64,000 nucleotides of DNA from an uncultured Clostridia bacterium (GTDB lineage: Bacteria; Bacillota; Clostridia; Oscillospirales; Acutalibacteraceae). Every line of letters begins with the position of its first letter. Position 1 is the first letter of the stretch. Made by a program: the position numbers and the translations under genes. The stretch spans positions 248,001-312,000 of the forward strand of contig CALEHY010000009.1 of NCBI GenBank assembly GCA_937876375.1, given 5' to 3'. Shown here piece after piece: positions 52,618 through 61,876 of this stretch. The notes beneath the pieces were generated by a model that searched no databases, was not told where the DNA came from, and was given only the letters and a program-made list of their open reading frames with translations.

Positions 52618-52859
52618 TTTGCAAGCTCCTTAAATGCTGGTAAATATCTTTCAAGCACTCTTTTTGCAACAATATCAATTCTCTCATCTTCTGTTAAATC
52701 AAGAATAAAATCGCTATTTTCCATATCAACAATTAAATACTTTGGCTTATTGTTTTTGAAAACAACAGCCTCGCCGTTACTATCAACTGTCCTTGCAACA
52801 GAAGAAAAATTTTGATTTGCTTGTGTCATAGAAAAAATTGTATCAGTATTAATAAGCAT
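52614..52859 (-). CDS. phd: Phd/YefM-family antitoxin
   Basis: 81 residues. The N-terminal DNA-binding part reads FSMTQANQNFSSVARTVDSNGEAVVFKNNKPKYLIV, split here as SMTQANQNFSSVARTV and VVFKNNKPKYLIV, typical of Phd/YefM; the acidic C-terminal region would wrap the toxin. AGAGGTG precedes the ATG. A large palindrome over the promoter fits the usual autorepression by the antitoxin-toxin complex. Confidence 0.9.
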   Translation of the reverse strand: MLINTDTIFSMTQANQNFSSVARTVDSNGEAVVFKNNKPKYLIVDMENSDFILDLTEDERIDIVAKRVLERYLPAFKELAK

Positions 52860-52872
52860 TATATCACCTCTG

Positions 52873-52906
52873 AATAAATATAGGATAAATTTATCCTATA
52901 TTTATT
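52873..52906. promoter_or_regulatory. 34-bp perfect palindrome, antitoxin operator
   Basis: Perfect 17-bp half sites centred between 52889 and 52890; the centre reads GGATAAATTTATCC. It overlaps the edge of the -10 box and the likely transcription start of phd-doc. Confidence 0.85.
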
Positions 52907-52931
52907 ATATCCAATTAAAATTAAAAGTCAA
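52904..52931 (-). promoter_or_regulatory. phd-doc promoter
   Basis: Minus-strand TTGACT (52926-52931), 16-nt spacer, TATAAT (52904-52909). Confidence 0.75.
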
Positions 52932-52944
52932 CATTAATTATTAA

Positions 52945-52979
52945 AAAGTTGTCGCAACACCAAAAATGTCTGCCAAGGT
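52945..52979 (+). repeat. Dispersed repeat, left-arm copy
   Basis: 28 of 35 bases match 51533-51567 (AAAGTTG, CGC, ACCAAAA, TCTGCC conserved). No right arm follows. Confidence 0.5.
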
Positions 52980-52993
52980 GCATTAAACGCAAA

Positions 52994-53025
52994 ATCCGAT
53001 ACCCTCTTTATAAAGGGTATCGGAT
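52994..53025 (-). terminator. Terminator of the two-component operon
   Basis: A perfect 12-bp stem (52994-53005 with 53014-53025) just after the kinase stop, followed by TTTT on the minus strand. Confidence 0.85.
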
Positions 53026-53037
53026 GAGGAGCATTTT

Positions 53038-55368
53038 TTATTTTATAGGAAGGATAACTCTTGCCTTGAACAAGTCACCATCGATGACTAGCTCTAGGCG
53101 TCCACCCATAGCCTTGCAAAGATTTTCTGCAATAGATAAGCCAAGACCATTACCCTCGGCAGTACGGGACTTGTCACCACGAACGAAGCGTTCTGTTAGC
53201 TCCTGTGGAGTAATATCAAGTGGCTGGGCAGATATATTCTTTATCTCGAATATTGCTGTGTTATTCGCAGTATAGACATCTGCATAAACACGAGTACCCT
53301 TTGCAGAATATTTGCGGGCATTAGATAGAAGATTCTCGATAACACGATATGTCTTTACACCATCAGAATAAGCAAAGACGCTATCTCTGTCACCCTTGAA
53401 CATAAGCTCAAGATGATTCTCCTCAAACTCTTTTTGGTGCTCAACAACAGCCTGGGTTGCAAGCTCGGACAAATTGAGGTTAGTTGGATTTAGCGTAATA
53501 ACACCAGAGGTAACCTTTGACGTCTCAATCAAATCCTCGATAAGACGCTTTAGCTTGCCTCCCTTTTCATCAAGGACAGCGATATATTCCTTTGCATTCT
53601 CATCATCAATATCGCACTGTTCAAGCAAGTCAACATAGTTGATGATAGAAGTAAGAGGAGTCTTTAAATCGTGGGACACATTAGTGATAAGCTCTGTTCT
53701 CATACGCTCATCCTTAACAGCCTTTTGCACAGCAGACTGTAGCTCTTGATTTGAGTAATTAATAGAGTTAACCAAAATCTTAAGGCTATTTGGTAGCTTG
53801 TTGTAATCAATATTTAATGGTGTGCGATTATGAGCAGAAGTGATAATCTTATCAAGGGACACTACATATCTTGTAACGAACACTACTGATAGGATATTAA
53901 TACCAAAGATAAACATGGCATTTAGGATACCCATAACTTGAGCACCTTCGTCATAATATGAGAGAATTATCCAAACGAATTCCATAATAACAAGGAATAC
54001 ATTAATTATGCCATAACCTACTAGGAAGCCTATTAATCTCTTCTTAAAATTAACTGGCTTGTAGCTAACAGCATTCTTAATCTTGCTACCAATCTTTTGG
54101 AACAGTTTAAATATACCAGTAAATATCCAAACGACAAGCAGATTTTTCCACAGATGCTTTTCGCTCTTTGACACACGGACAATGCTAGTAATCTGCTCGA
54201 TGAATAGTAGCCAAATAGCACCAGCACTAATAGCACTAAGCAATATCGATATGATAAAATCTGCACCACTATAATGATTAACACCATTAAGCAAGTCTGC
54301 CATAAGCATAACCAAGCCAAATATACCACCAGCAGAAATAGCTAGGTGCAAATCGGATGGGATATAATCAAGGAATAGTAGCTTTATTTTTCCATCCTCT
54401 TTTCTCTTGCCAACAACACAGAACGAATAGATGGCTAATCCCAATGACAAAACACCCAAAACAATAGACATAACGAGCATTGCTCGAACATTTATATTCT
54501 TAATGAGATTGTAAGTGTTTGCATATTCATTATATAGATATGTATTTGTATCCACATAAGCATAATATTCAGACTTGTTGATATAATCTAGAACGTCATA
54601 GTTCAGAACACCATTAAATATAGCAGTTGAATCTTTCTTGCCATTGTTGTAACAATAATGATGCTCAAAATTCTTGATATCCTCTTTTTTAACGCCCTTT
54701 GGAAGATTGGATAACACCTTGCCAGTTTTTGCATCCTTAACATAATAGAAAAAGCCTTCGCTAATGTCATCTGTACCATATGTACCATACTGGTCAGAAT
54801 ATAATCTGTCTAGTGACAAATAGTAATCAAACACCTTGCCCAAATTCTCCTTGACCTCTTTTTCGGTCATATTAGCATTAATAGGAAGAATACCAAGCTG
54901 TTCGGAATAATCCAAATAAGATATCGTAACATTAACACCATTCAAGCCATTAGGGAGAACATCATAATAAAATTCATACATATAATAATCATCGTAATCA
55001 GGATCGTAATCCTCACCAACAGGATCATTATTATTCTTGTATTCCATAAATACAGCATATCCCTTGTCGATATAGTCAGAACGATATGTTTTGAGTGTTT
55101 CTCTAATTTTGTCAGTCTTTTGATCTTTGGACATATAGTCTATGAAACATAGATTTTCACGAATATAAGTATCAAATGGTCTCATATCAGTGATGGTATA
55201 GCCATCCTCCTCTAAATTAGTAGAAAGAACAGCTTTTCCATCATAAAAATATGAACCAATTAATGCAACATTCGTAGCAAAGAAGAATGCGATAACTGCT
55301 AAAATGACTGATAGGATAATAACAAGTGTTTTAACAATAGGTTTAGTATTTTTCAATTTTGTAGCCAA
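53038..55368 (-). CDS. Membrane sensor histidine kinase
   Basis: 776 residues. A first helix (about 13-38) is followed by a large extracytoplasmic domain (about 40-290), and five further helices lie between about 293 and 495. The HisKA box NVSHDLKTPLTS is near 565. N box NLLSNARKYSA near 686 and G box GNGLGLSIAENL near 740 are intact. The multi-helix middle region is unusual compared with two-helix kinases. The signal is unknown. It overlaps the regulator gene by 26 nt and is translated with it. Confidence 0.9.
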   Translation of the reverse strand: MATKLKNTKPIVKTLVIILSVILAVIAFFFATNVALIGSYFYDGKAVLSTNLEEDGYTITDMRPFDTYIRENLCFIDYMSKDQKTDKIRETLKTYRSDYIDKGYAVFMEYKNNNDPVGEDYDPDYDDYYMYEFYYDVLPNGLNGVNVTISYLDYSEQLGILPINANMTEKEVKENLGKVFDYYLSLDRLYSDQYGTYGTDDISEGFFYYVKDAKTGKVLSNLPKGVKKEDIKNFEHHYCYNNGKKDSTAIFNGVLNYDVLDYINKSEYYAYVDTNTYLYNEYANTYNLIKNINVRAMLVMSIVLGVLSLGLAIYSFCVVGKRKEDGKIKLLFLDYIPSDLHLAISAGGIFGLVMLMADLLNGVNHYSGADFIISILLSAISAGAIWLLFIEQITSIVRVSKSEKHLWKNLLVVWIFTGIFKLFQKIGSKIKNAVSYKPVNFKKRLIGFLVGYGIINVFLVIMEFVWIILSYYDEGAQVMGILNAMFIFGINILSVVFVTRYVVSLDKIITSAHNRTPLNIDYNKLPNSLKILVNSINYSNQELQSAVQKAVKDERMRTELITNVSHDLKTPLTSIINYVDLLEQCDIDDENAKEYIAVLDEKGGKLKRLIEDLIETSKVTSGVITLNPTNLNLSELATQAVVEHQKEFEENHLELMFKGDRDSVFAYSDGVKTYRVIENLLSNARKYSAKGTRVYADVYTANNTAIFEIKNISAQPLDITPQELTERFVRGDKSRTAEGNGLGLSIAENLCKAMGGRLELVIDGDLFKARVILPIK

Positions 55369-56032
55369 GACCGTACACCACCTTTAAATATTTTGGTTCT
55401 TTAGGGTTGATTTCGATTTTTTCTCGGATATTACGGATATGTACAGTTACTGTTTTTTCGATACCGAAGGACGCTTCATTCCATACAGCCTCATAAATCT
55501 GTGATGAGGTTAGGACTGTACCAAGGTTTTGCATAAGATACTCAACAATTTGATACTCACGAGCAGTGAGGCGTACCGGTTCACCATCTACTGTGACAAT
55601 CTTTGTCCTAGTATCTATAACAAGACCAGAGGTCATAATTTGGTGCTTAGTTATCTCCATGGCACCAAGGGATGAATATCGTCTAATTTGGCTCTTTACC
55701 CTAGCAAGAAGCTCTAATGGGTTAAATGGTTTAGTCACATAGTCATCTGCACCGAATGATAGACCAGTAATCTTGTCTGTGTCCTCACTCTTTGCTGACA
55801 GCATAATGATAGGAAAATTATACTTTTCTCTAATCTTTAATGTGGCTGTAATACCATCCATCTGTGGCATCATAATATCAAGAACTAGACAGTGTATCTC
55901 GTTGTTCTCAATAATATCAAGTGCCTCAACACCATTAGTGGCTGTTAGGACATTGTATCCATCCTGCGTTAGATAAATCTTTATTGAATTTAAGATAGCC
56001 AAATCATCATCACATACTAAAACAGTAAACAT
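55343..56032 (-). CDS. OmpR/PhoB-family response regulator
   Basis: 229 residues. The receiver has DD at 8-9, phosphoacceptor Asp53 in LDIMMPQMDG and Lys in TKPFNPLEL. The winged-helix effector domain (about 130-229) has TAREYQIVEYLMQN and VTVHIRNIREKIE. GGAGGG precedes the ATG. Direct repeats of CTTTAC spaced 11 bp lie at its own promoter and suggest autoregulation. The target genes are not visible. Confidence 0.93.
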   Translation of the reverse strand: MFTVLVCDDDLAILNSIKIYLTQDGYNVLTATNGVEALDIIENNEIHCLVLDIMMPQMDGITATLKIREKYNFPIIMLSAKSEDTDKITGLSFGADDYVTKPFNPLELLARVKSQIRRYSSLGAMEITKHQIMTSGLVIDTRTKIVTVDGEPVRLTAREYQIVEYLMQNLGTVLTSSQIYEAVWNEASFGIEKTVTVHIRNIREKIEINPKEPKYLKVVYGLGYKIEKY

Positions 56033-56067
56033 ATTTATCCCTCCGATAGCTACATTTAACTACAAAT

Positions 56068-56108
56068 ATTCTAATACAAGGCAAAGCAAAAGTAAAGATT
56101 AGGTAAAG
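56068..56108 (-). promoter_or_regulatory. Autoregulated promoter of the two-component operon
   Basis: Minus-strand TTTACT (56091-56096), 17-nt spacer, TAGAAT (56068-56073). CTTTAC at 56103-56108 and 56092-56097, 11 bp apart, form an OmpR/PhoB-style box over the -35. Confidence 0.55.
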
Positions 56109-56141
56109 AAAAATGGTGTATTAGAAATATACACCATTTTT
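56109..56141 (-). terminator. Terminator of mutS2
   Basis: A 13-bp stem (56109-56121 with 56129-56141) with a T-rich 3' arm on the minus strand, just after the mutS2 stop. Confidence 0.85.
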
Positions 56142-56144
56142 TCG

Positions 56145-58514
56145 TTATTTCAATGTTGCAATGGTTACTCCATCCTCGCCCTCGCCATATTTTCCAAGGC
56201 GATATTCGGATATATTAGGATGATGCTTTAGCTCCTCTTGGACAGCAGATCGTAGAGCACCAGTGCCCTTGCCATGAATAATTCTAATTTCGTTCATACC
56301 ATTAAGAACACATTTGTCGATGAATAGTCCGAGATTACCGATAGCCTCGTCAACAGTTTGACCACGAAGGTCAAGCTCGGTCTTGACGTCGGCATCTGCA
56401 CGAGATGAGGTGCGATACAGCGAACGCTGTGGCTTAATCTCCTTCTTTTTCTTCTCCATAATCATTATGTCAGAAAGCTTAACCCTAGTCTTTAATAGAC
56501 CAGATTTTACGAGGATATTGCCCTTGTTAATCTCGACAATTTCGCCCTCACCAATGCCACGAATAACAACAGCATCACCAACTCTTGGCTCACGAGGTAG
56601 CTTGTAATCATCGTCCCAATTATCAGCAAGCTCCTGTGGGTTAATAAGGTCATCCATCTCACCCATTTGGGACTTAATGGCACGGCGAGTCTTGCGTGCT
56701 ATCTCGGTAGCATTTGATGAATTTTGCTCCTCTTTTAGCTTTTCTAGTTCAAGTAGGAAAGCTGATGACTGCTGTTTTGCTTGTTGAATAAGTTTGTCAG
56801 CTCTTTGACGAGCCTTGTCCATTTCTCGCTCTGTAAGGACCTTGATTTTATCCTTTTCTGACTGTGCCTTCGCTTGCATTTTTCGTGCTGACAGAGTTGC
56901 CTGCTCTGCCTTGCGTTTTTCGTCCTCAAGTGCTTGACGAGTGGCCTCTAATTTTTCGAGCACAGCCTCAAAGTCACGGTTGTCAGAGCCAACTATACGC
57001 TTCGCATTATCAACAACGCTAGCGTCCATACCAAGTCGCTGTGATATTGCAAATGCATTGGAACGACCAGGAACACCAATAAGCAGACGGTATGTTGGGC
57101 TGAGCGTTTCGACATCAAACTCACAACAGCCATTAGTTACGCCAGGTGTATCAAGCGCATATGCCTTCAGCTCGGCATAGTGAGTAGTGGTCATAATCCT
57201 TGCACCCTTTGAGCGCAAGTTCTCAATGATTGACACAGCAAGTGCAGCACCCTCAATTGGGTCAGTACCAGCGCCAAGCTCATCAATAAGCACCAATGAT
57301 GAGGTGTCGGCATTGTTCATTATATTAATAGTATTCACCATATGTGATGAGAATGTTGACAGGCTCTGCTGAATGCTCTGCTCATCACCGATATCAACTA
57401 AAATCTTGTCAAAAATAGAAATCTTGCTCTTGTCATTAACTGGTATCAACAGACCACACATAGTCATAAGAGTTAGCAGACCCACGGTCTTGATAGATAC
57501 AGTTTTACCACCAGTGTTTGGACCAGTTATGACGATTGTATCGAACTCCTCACCAAGTGTAAGATCGATAGGTACTACCTTATTCTTATCAATAAGAGGA
57601 TGACAAGCAGAACGAAGATTAATTTCACCATCAGCGTTAACAATAGGCTTGGTAGCGTCCATCTTGTTAGCCAAATGAGCCTTGGCAAAGATTAGATTTA
57701 GCTGAACACAAGCGTCGTAGCTAATCTTAATCGATTCGGCAAAATTGCCAGCCTCAACAGACAATTCATAAAGGATACGAGCGATTTCGTCCCTTTCCTT
57801 GCCTTGAAGCATTTTGATATCATTGTTAGCGTCAACAACGGACACTGGCTCAATAAACACAGTAGCGCCACTGGACGAGGTATCGTGCACAAGGCCAGCT
57901 ACCTCTCCCCTACATTCGCTCTTTACTGGAACGACGAAGCGACCATTACGCTGAGTAACAATAGCCTCTTGGAGATATTTTGTATAATGAGAGGAGCGTA
58001 TCATAGAATCTAGCTTTTCACGAACTGATGATTCCTTTGCTCTAATCTTTCTGCGAATTTCGGACAGTAGTTCGGACGCTTTATCTGCAATCTCCTCTTC
58101 GTTAAGAATACAAGAAAAAATCTTGTCCTCGAGATACTTATTTACAGTCACTGACTCAAAGAGGTAGTCAAGCGTTGTGCTAACGCCACTACAGTGGCCA
58201 CGCCACTCATAGAGTGTACGAATAGAACGCAGAGTGTAGCCAAGAGTCAACAGCTCACGCTGATTAAGTGAGCCTCCAGCAGCAGCACGAGCAAGTGAAT
58301 TGTTCACATTTCGCAGACCACTAAATGATGGCGCACCAAATCTAGCCAAAAGAGAGAATGCATCCTCTGTTTGACTGAGCATATTGCAAACGGTGATAAA
58401 ATCGTTTGATGGCTGAATATTTAGTGCCAGCTCACCAGCGTCATCGCAGGTTGTTTCATTCTTCAAAAGCTGTAGCACCTTGTCTAGCTCTAATGTTTCG
58501 TAATGTTTGTTCAT
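56145..58514 (-). CDS. mutS2: MutS2/RqcU family ATPase with Smr domain
   Basis: 789 residues. MutS-like lever and clamp regions precede the ATPase core with Walker A GPNTGGKTVSIKT near 332 and LIDELGAGTDPIEG near 408. A coiled coil (about 515-620) and a KOW-like segment follow. The C-terminal Smr nuclease domain (about 710-789) has LDLRGQTVDEA and IHGKGTGALR. In Bacillus MutS2 acts on collided ribosomes (RqcU) feeding RqcH, whose gene is elsewhere in this window. It is 9 nt behind recO. Confidence 0.95.
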   Translation of the reverse strand: MNKHYETLELDKVLQLLKNETTCDDAGELALNIQPSNDFITVCNMLSQTEDAFSLLARFGAPSFSGLRNVNNSLARAAAGGSLNQRELLTLGYTLRSIRTLYEWRGHCSGVSTTLDYLFESVTVNKYLEDKIFSCILNEEEIADKASELLSEIRRKIRAKESSVREKLDSMIRSSHYTKYLQEAIVTQRNGRFVVPVKSECRGEVAGLVHDTSSSGATVFIEPVSVVDANNDIKMLQGKERDEIARILYELSVEAGNFAESIKISYDACVQLNLIFAKAHLANKMDATKPIVNADGEINLRSACHPLIDKNKVVPIDLTLGEEFDTIVITGPNTGGKTVSIKTVGLLTLMTMCGLLIPVNDKSKISIFDKILVDIGDEQSIQQSLSTFSSHMVNTINIMNNADTSSLVLIDELGAGTDPIEGAALAVSIIENLRSKGARIMTTTHYAELKAYALDTPGVTNGCCEFDVETLSPTYRLLIGVPGRSNAFAISQRLGMDASVVDNAKRIVGSDNRDFEAVLEKLEATRQALEDEKRKAEQATLSARKMQAKAQSEKDKIKVLTEREMDKARQRADKLIQQAKQQSSAFLLELEKLKEEQNSSNATEIARKTRRAIKSQMGEMDDLINPQELADNWDDDYKLPREPRVGDAVVIRGIGEGEIVEINKGNILVKSGLLKTRVKLSDIMIMEKKKKEIKPQRSLYRTSSRADADVKTELDLRGQTVDEAIGNLGLFIDKCVLNGMNEIRIIHGKGTGALRSAVQEELKHHPNISEYRLGKYGEGEDGVTIATLK

Positions 58515-58523
58515 TATGTAATC

Positions 58524-59261
58524 CTATATTTTTATAGATTTGTAAAATTCAAGTGTAGTAAGCTTGCCCTCAATACGAGAAAGCAAATATTTTTCACATA
58601 TATCGGACAAAATAAGCATATTCTCATCACTCAGAGAGAACGAATACACCTTTGAAATATCCGACAGACATATATATCTAAGTGCTGTGATAACACCTAG
58701 TGGAGCGACGATAGCGTTGTTGCGATAGCAATCCTGACAATATATACAGCCCTCATCTATATCAAAGGACATAATATCGCTCTCATACTCACCACAGCGA
58801 TAGCATGCTAGGATATTTGGCATATATCCACCCAATGTCATCATACGCATCTCGACAACAGATTTGATAAGTGACATATCCTTTTTGCCAGTACATAGCA
58901 GATGGAGAGCATTAAGCAATAATCGTAGCATATCCTCACTAGGCTGCTCCTCTGCTCCAAGGAAATATGTAAGCTGTGCGAAATATTGTGCAAGGGACAG
59001 ACGCTCTATATCTGACCTCAGCTCAAAGAACACCTCTTTTGGTGTGGCGTTGTCAATGACATATGCGTCCTTGCCACGATAGATACTAAAATCGCCATAA
59101 ACAAACAACGAGGTCGATGACAAATTGTTGCTCTTTATTGACTTTGCACGACGAACAAACGCCTTGATAATGCCATAATCAGCAGTTAAGAGAGTGACAA
59201 GTCGGTCACTCTCTCCTATCGTCTGCTCTCTGATTATTAAACCCTTGGTTGTTGTTTGCAC
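58524..59261 (-). CDS. recO: DNA repair protein RecO
   Basis: 245 residues. An N-terminal OB fold (TKGLIIREQTIGESDRLVTLLT) is followed by a helical domain with a zinc-binding Cys set (CYRCGE and CIYCQDCY near 155-182). It loads RecA onto SSB-coated DNA with RecR. The start is a GTG at 59261 preceded by AGGAGC. Its first 56 nt overlap the small yqzL gene in another frame. Confidence 0.92.
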   Translation of the reverse strand: MQTTTKGLIIREQTIGESDRLVTLLTADYGIIKAFVRRAKSIKSNNLSSTSLFVYGDFSIYRGKDAYVIDNATPKEVFFELRSDIERLSLAQYFAQLTYFLGAEEQPSEDMLRLLLNALHLLCTGKKDMSLIKSVVEMRMMTLGGYMPNILACYRCGEYESDIMSFDIDEGCIYCQDCYRNNAIVAPLGVITALRYICLSDISKVYSFSLSDENMLILSDICEKYLLSRIEGKLTTLEFYKSIKI

Positions 59262-59343
59262 AGTTTTGCTCCTGCTCCTGTTGTTTATACTTTAAATAAT
59301 CATTTATCTTGCCACTTTGGGCAAATGTGTTCCATAAGTCCAT
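59206..59343 (-). CDS. yqzL: YqzL-like small protein
   Basis: A 45-residue protein between era and recO. The N-terminal half MDLWNTFAQSGKINDYLKYK matches the YqzL pattern (W-x-x-F-x-x-T/S-G-x-I-x-x-Y-L), and the gene order era-yqzL-recO is that of Bacillus. The second half is Gln/Asn-rich and polar. TAGGTGG lies before the ATG. The end overlaps recO by 56 nt, longer than usual. Function is unknown. Confidence 0.82.
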   Translation of the reverse strand: MDLWNTFAQSGKINDYLKYKQQEQEQNCANNNQGFNNQRADDRRE

Positions 59344-59395
59344 ATTACCACCTACATATATTTTATCCTATGCAGATGGCTAAATTTATGCCAAT

Positions 59396-60283
59396 TTAAT
59401 CCAAACCAAAATTGTGAATTAAGCCTTCACGATTTCGCCAATCCTCCTTGACCTTAACCCAAGTTTGAAGATTAATCTTTATACCAAAGAAGGACTCCAA
59501 ATCCTGACGAGCGTAGGTGGATATCTTCTTAAGCATTGAGCCCTTTTTGCCGATAACCATACCCTTATGGCTCTCACGCTCACAATAAATAATTGCCTCA
59601 ACGTCCATAATATCTTGGTCATCACGCTCACGCATTTTTTCTATCGACACAGCGATACCGTGTGGTATTTCCTTGTCCATAAGACGAAGAATCTTTTCTC
59701 TAATAATCTCTGCTGCAAGAACACGCTCTGGCTGGTCAGTAAGAGTATCATCTGGGAAGAAATGTGGTGACTCGAACGCTAATTTGTCAAGCTCCTCTAT
59801 AAGCTCATCGACATGCTCACCATTTGATGCACATACTGGAACAATAGCCTCAAAGTCATATAAGCCATTCAGCTCAACAATACGCTGTAAAAGCTCCTCT
59901 TTATCAGCGAGCATATCAATCTTATTAATAGCAAGGATAACTGGAGCCTTTAGCTTCTTAAACTTGTCAAGAAGCTCTAATTCGCCCTTCTTTATCTCAC
60001 CCTTTGACTCTACTACAAATAGACAAGCGTCAACACCACCAATGCTATCACCAACAGCCTGATTCATCTTTTCACCAAGCTTGTTATGTGGCTTGTGGTA
60101 ACCAGGAGTATCAGTAAATACTAGCTGTATTTCACCATTAGTGAGTACACCCATAATCTTTGTACGAGTTGTTTGTGGCTTGGACGAAACGATAGCAATC
60201 TTCTGTCCAAGCATTTTGTTAAGTAATGACGATTTGCCAACATTTGGACAACCAACGATAGCAATAAACGCAGTCTTTGTCAT
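59396..60283 (-). CDS. era: GTPase Era
   Basis: Ribosome-assembly GTPase binding the 16S rRNA 3' end, 295 residues. G1 GCPNVGKSSLL near 10, G3 DTPGYHKP near 58, G4 NKID near 120 are intact. The C-terminal KH domain has MVIGKKGSMLKKI near 243. GGGAG precedes the ATG and lies in the ybeY end, 3 nt away, so both are coupled. Confidence 0.96.
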   Translation of the reverse strand: MTKTAFIAIVGCPNVGKSSLLNKMLGQKIAIVSSKPQTTRTKIMGVLTNGEIQLVFTDTPGYHKPHNKLGEKMNQAVGDSIGGVDACLFVVESKGEIKKGELELLDKFKKLKAPVILAINKIDMLADKEELLQRIVELNGLYDFEAIVPVCASNGEHVDELIEELDKLAFESPHFFPDDTLTDQPERVLAAEIIREKILRLMDKEIPHGIAVSIEKMRERDDQDIMDVEAIIYCERESHKGMVIGKKGSMLKKISTYARQDLESFFGIKINLQTWVKVKEDWRNREGLIHNFGLD

Positions 60284-60286
60284 ATA

Positions 60287-60787
60287 TTAATCTCCCATAT
60301 AATAGCTGTTATCACGCTTTAGTCCAATCTTTGATAGAACAGTCTCTTCCTTCTCACGCATACGCACTTGTTCCAAGCCACCATTTTCGTGGTCGTAGCC
60401 AAGCAAATGCAACATAGAATGAACTGTCAAGAAGCCGATCTCTCTTTGGAGTGAATGATTGTATTCCTTTGCCTGCTCCATCGCTCTCTCAACAGAGATA
60501 ACGATATCGCCAAGGAGCTTTGCACCAGTGTCAAGATTGGTGTCGTACACTCCATCCTCACCAAGTGGGAATGACAAAACGTCAGTTGGACGATCAATAT
60601 TCCTAAACTGTGAGTTAAGCTCATGGATAGTCTCATTATCGACAAAGCGAACGCTAACCTCGGCATTGTCCTCAAAATTCTCTTCCTTAAGCACAGCTGT
60701 ACAGCAACGACGAATAAGTAGACGCATACCACGAGGTATAGCAGCTACCTTTTGGTCATTTGATATAATTACCTTTACCTGATTCAT
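60287..60787 (-). CDS. ybeY: rRNA maturation endoribonuclease YbeY
   Basis: Metal-dependent RNase for 16S rRNA 3' end processing, 166 residues. The zinc motif HSMLHLLGYDH near 128-138 (HxxxHxxGYDH) and the RxNxxFR-like segment ELNSQFRNIDRPTDVLSFP are intact. It shares one base with the phoH stop (TAATG) and has GGAG in the phoH end. Confidence 0.95.
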   Translation of the reverse strand: MNQVKVIISNDQKVAAIPRGMRLLIRRCCTAVLKEENFEDNAEVSVRFVDNETIHELNSQFRNIDRPTDVLSFPLGEDGVYDTNLDTGAKLLGDIVISVERAMEQAKEYNHSLQREIGFLTVHSMLHLLGYDHENGGLEQVRMREKEETVLSKIGLKRDNSYYMGD

Positions 60788-61764
60788 TATTGTTTCTCCT
60801 GATTTTTACTTTGCTTTTCATCATACTTTTCGTAGGCATTAATGATATCTTGAACGAGTCTATGACGGACAACGTCCTTCCTACTAAAGTTTACTATTGC
60901 TATATCGTTAACGTCCTTTAGGATATTAAGCACAGTTTTTAGTCCAGAACGCTTGCCATCTGGCAAATCAATCTGTGTAATGTCACCAGTAACGACCATC
61001 TTGGAGCGAAAGCCAAGACGAGTTAAAAACATTTTCATCTGCTCTGGAGTCGTGTTCTGTGCCTCATCAAGAATGATAAAGCTGTCATCAAGTGTTCTAC
61101 CACGCATATATGCAAGTGGAGCAACCTCGATAGCACCACGCTCCTGATAGCGCTGAAAGTTCTCTGCGCCAAGCATATCAAATAGAGCATCATATAGTGG
61201 TCGAAGATAAGGGTCGACCTTGCTCTGTAAATCACCTGGTAAAAATCCTAGCTTCTCACCAGCCTCGACAGCAGGTCTGGTCAAGATGATACGATTAACC
61301 TCTTTCGCTCTAAAGGCAGTAACAGCCATCGCTACAGCAAGATAAGTCTTACCAGTACCAGCTGGACCAACACCAAATGTAATAGTGTGCTCATCGATAG
61401 CCTGAGTATATTTCTTCTGACCCAAGGTCTTTGGTTTAACTGGTCTGCCCTTTGAGGTGATACAGATAGAGTCTGTAGTCATAGCAGAAAGCTTGTCCTC
61501 ATTACCCTCATTAACAAGAGATAGGACATATCTAACATTCTGGTCACTCAAAGCCTCACCCTTGTTGATAAGCACAAGCAAGGAATTGATGGCACGAACA
61601 GCCTTTGCAACGTCCTCAACGTCGCCCATAATCTTTAGGTCTGCACCACGAGATACGATGGACACGCCATACTCCCTCTCTATCATACGAATATTTTCAT
61701 CAAACGAGCCAAAGAGCGACACTGCCTGCTCCATAGCCTCAAATGTTATAATTTGCTCTGTCAT
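60787..61764 (-). CDS. phoH: PhoH-like ATPase (YbeZ)
   Basis: 325 residues. A KH-like N-terminal domain is followed by the PhoH core with Walker A GPAGTGKTYLA near 125 and Walker B FIILDEAQNTTP near 217. It is the usual partner of YbeY in RNA processing. The start is ATG 61764; the TTG 15 nt upstream lies within the region GGGAAAG, which is a plausible Shine-Dalgarno. It heads the phoH-ybeY-era-yqzL-recO-mutS2 series; dgkA and cdd, often between ybeY and era in Firmicutes, are absent. Confidence 0.94.
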   Translation of the reverse strand: MTEQIITFEAMEQAVSLFGSFDENIRMIEREYGVSIVSRGADLKIMGDVEDVAKAVRAINSLLVLINKGEALSDQNVRYVLSLVNEGNEDKLSAMTTDSICITSKGRPVKPKTLGQKKYTQAIDEHTITFGVGPAGTGKTYLAVAMAVTAFRAKEVNRIILTRPAVEAGEKLGFLPGDLQSKVDPYLRPLYDALFDMLGAENFQRYQERGAIEVAPLAYMRGRTLDDSFIILDEAQNTTPEQMKMFLTRLGFRSKMVVTGDITQIDLPDGKRSGLKTVLNILKDVNDIAIVNFSRKDVVRHRLVQDIINAYEKYDEKQSKNQEKQ

Positions 61765-61820
61765 AAAACACTTTCCCAATATAATATTTCAAATTAGTAT
61801 TATATATTATTTTTAAATAT

Positions 61821-61849
61821 TTGTAAAGTGTTGCAAAATATGTTATCAT
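61821..61849 (+). promoter_or_regulatory. Promoter of the methyltransferase gene
   Basis: TTGTAA (61821-61826), 17-nt spacer, TATCAT (61844-61849), 27 nt before the ATG. Confidence 0.5.
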
Positions 61850-61876
61850 ATTAGCATAAATTATTTGGAGACAGCT

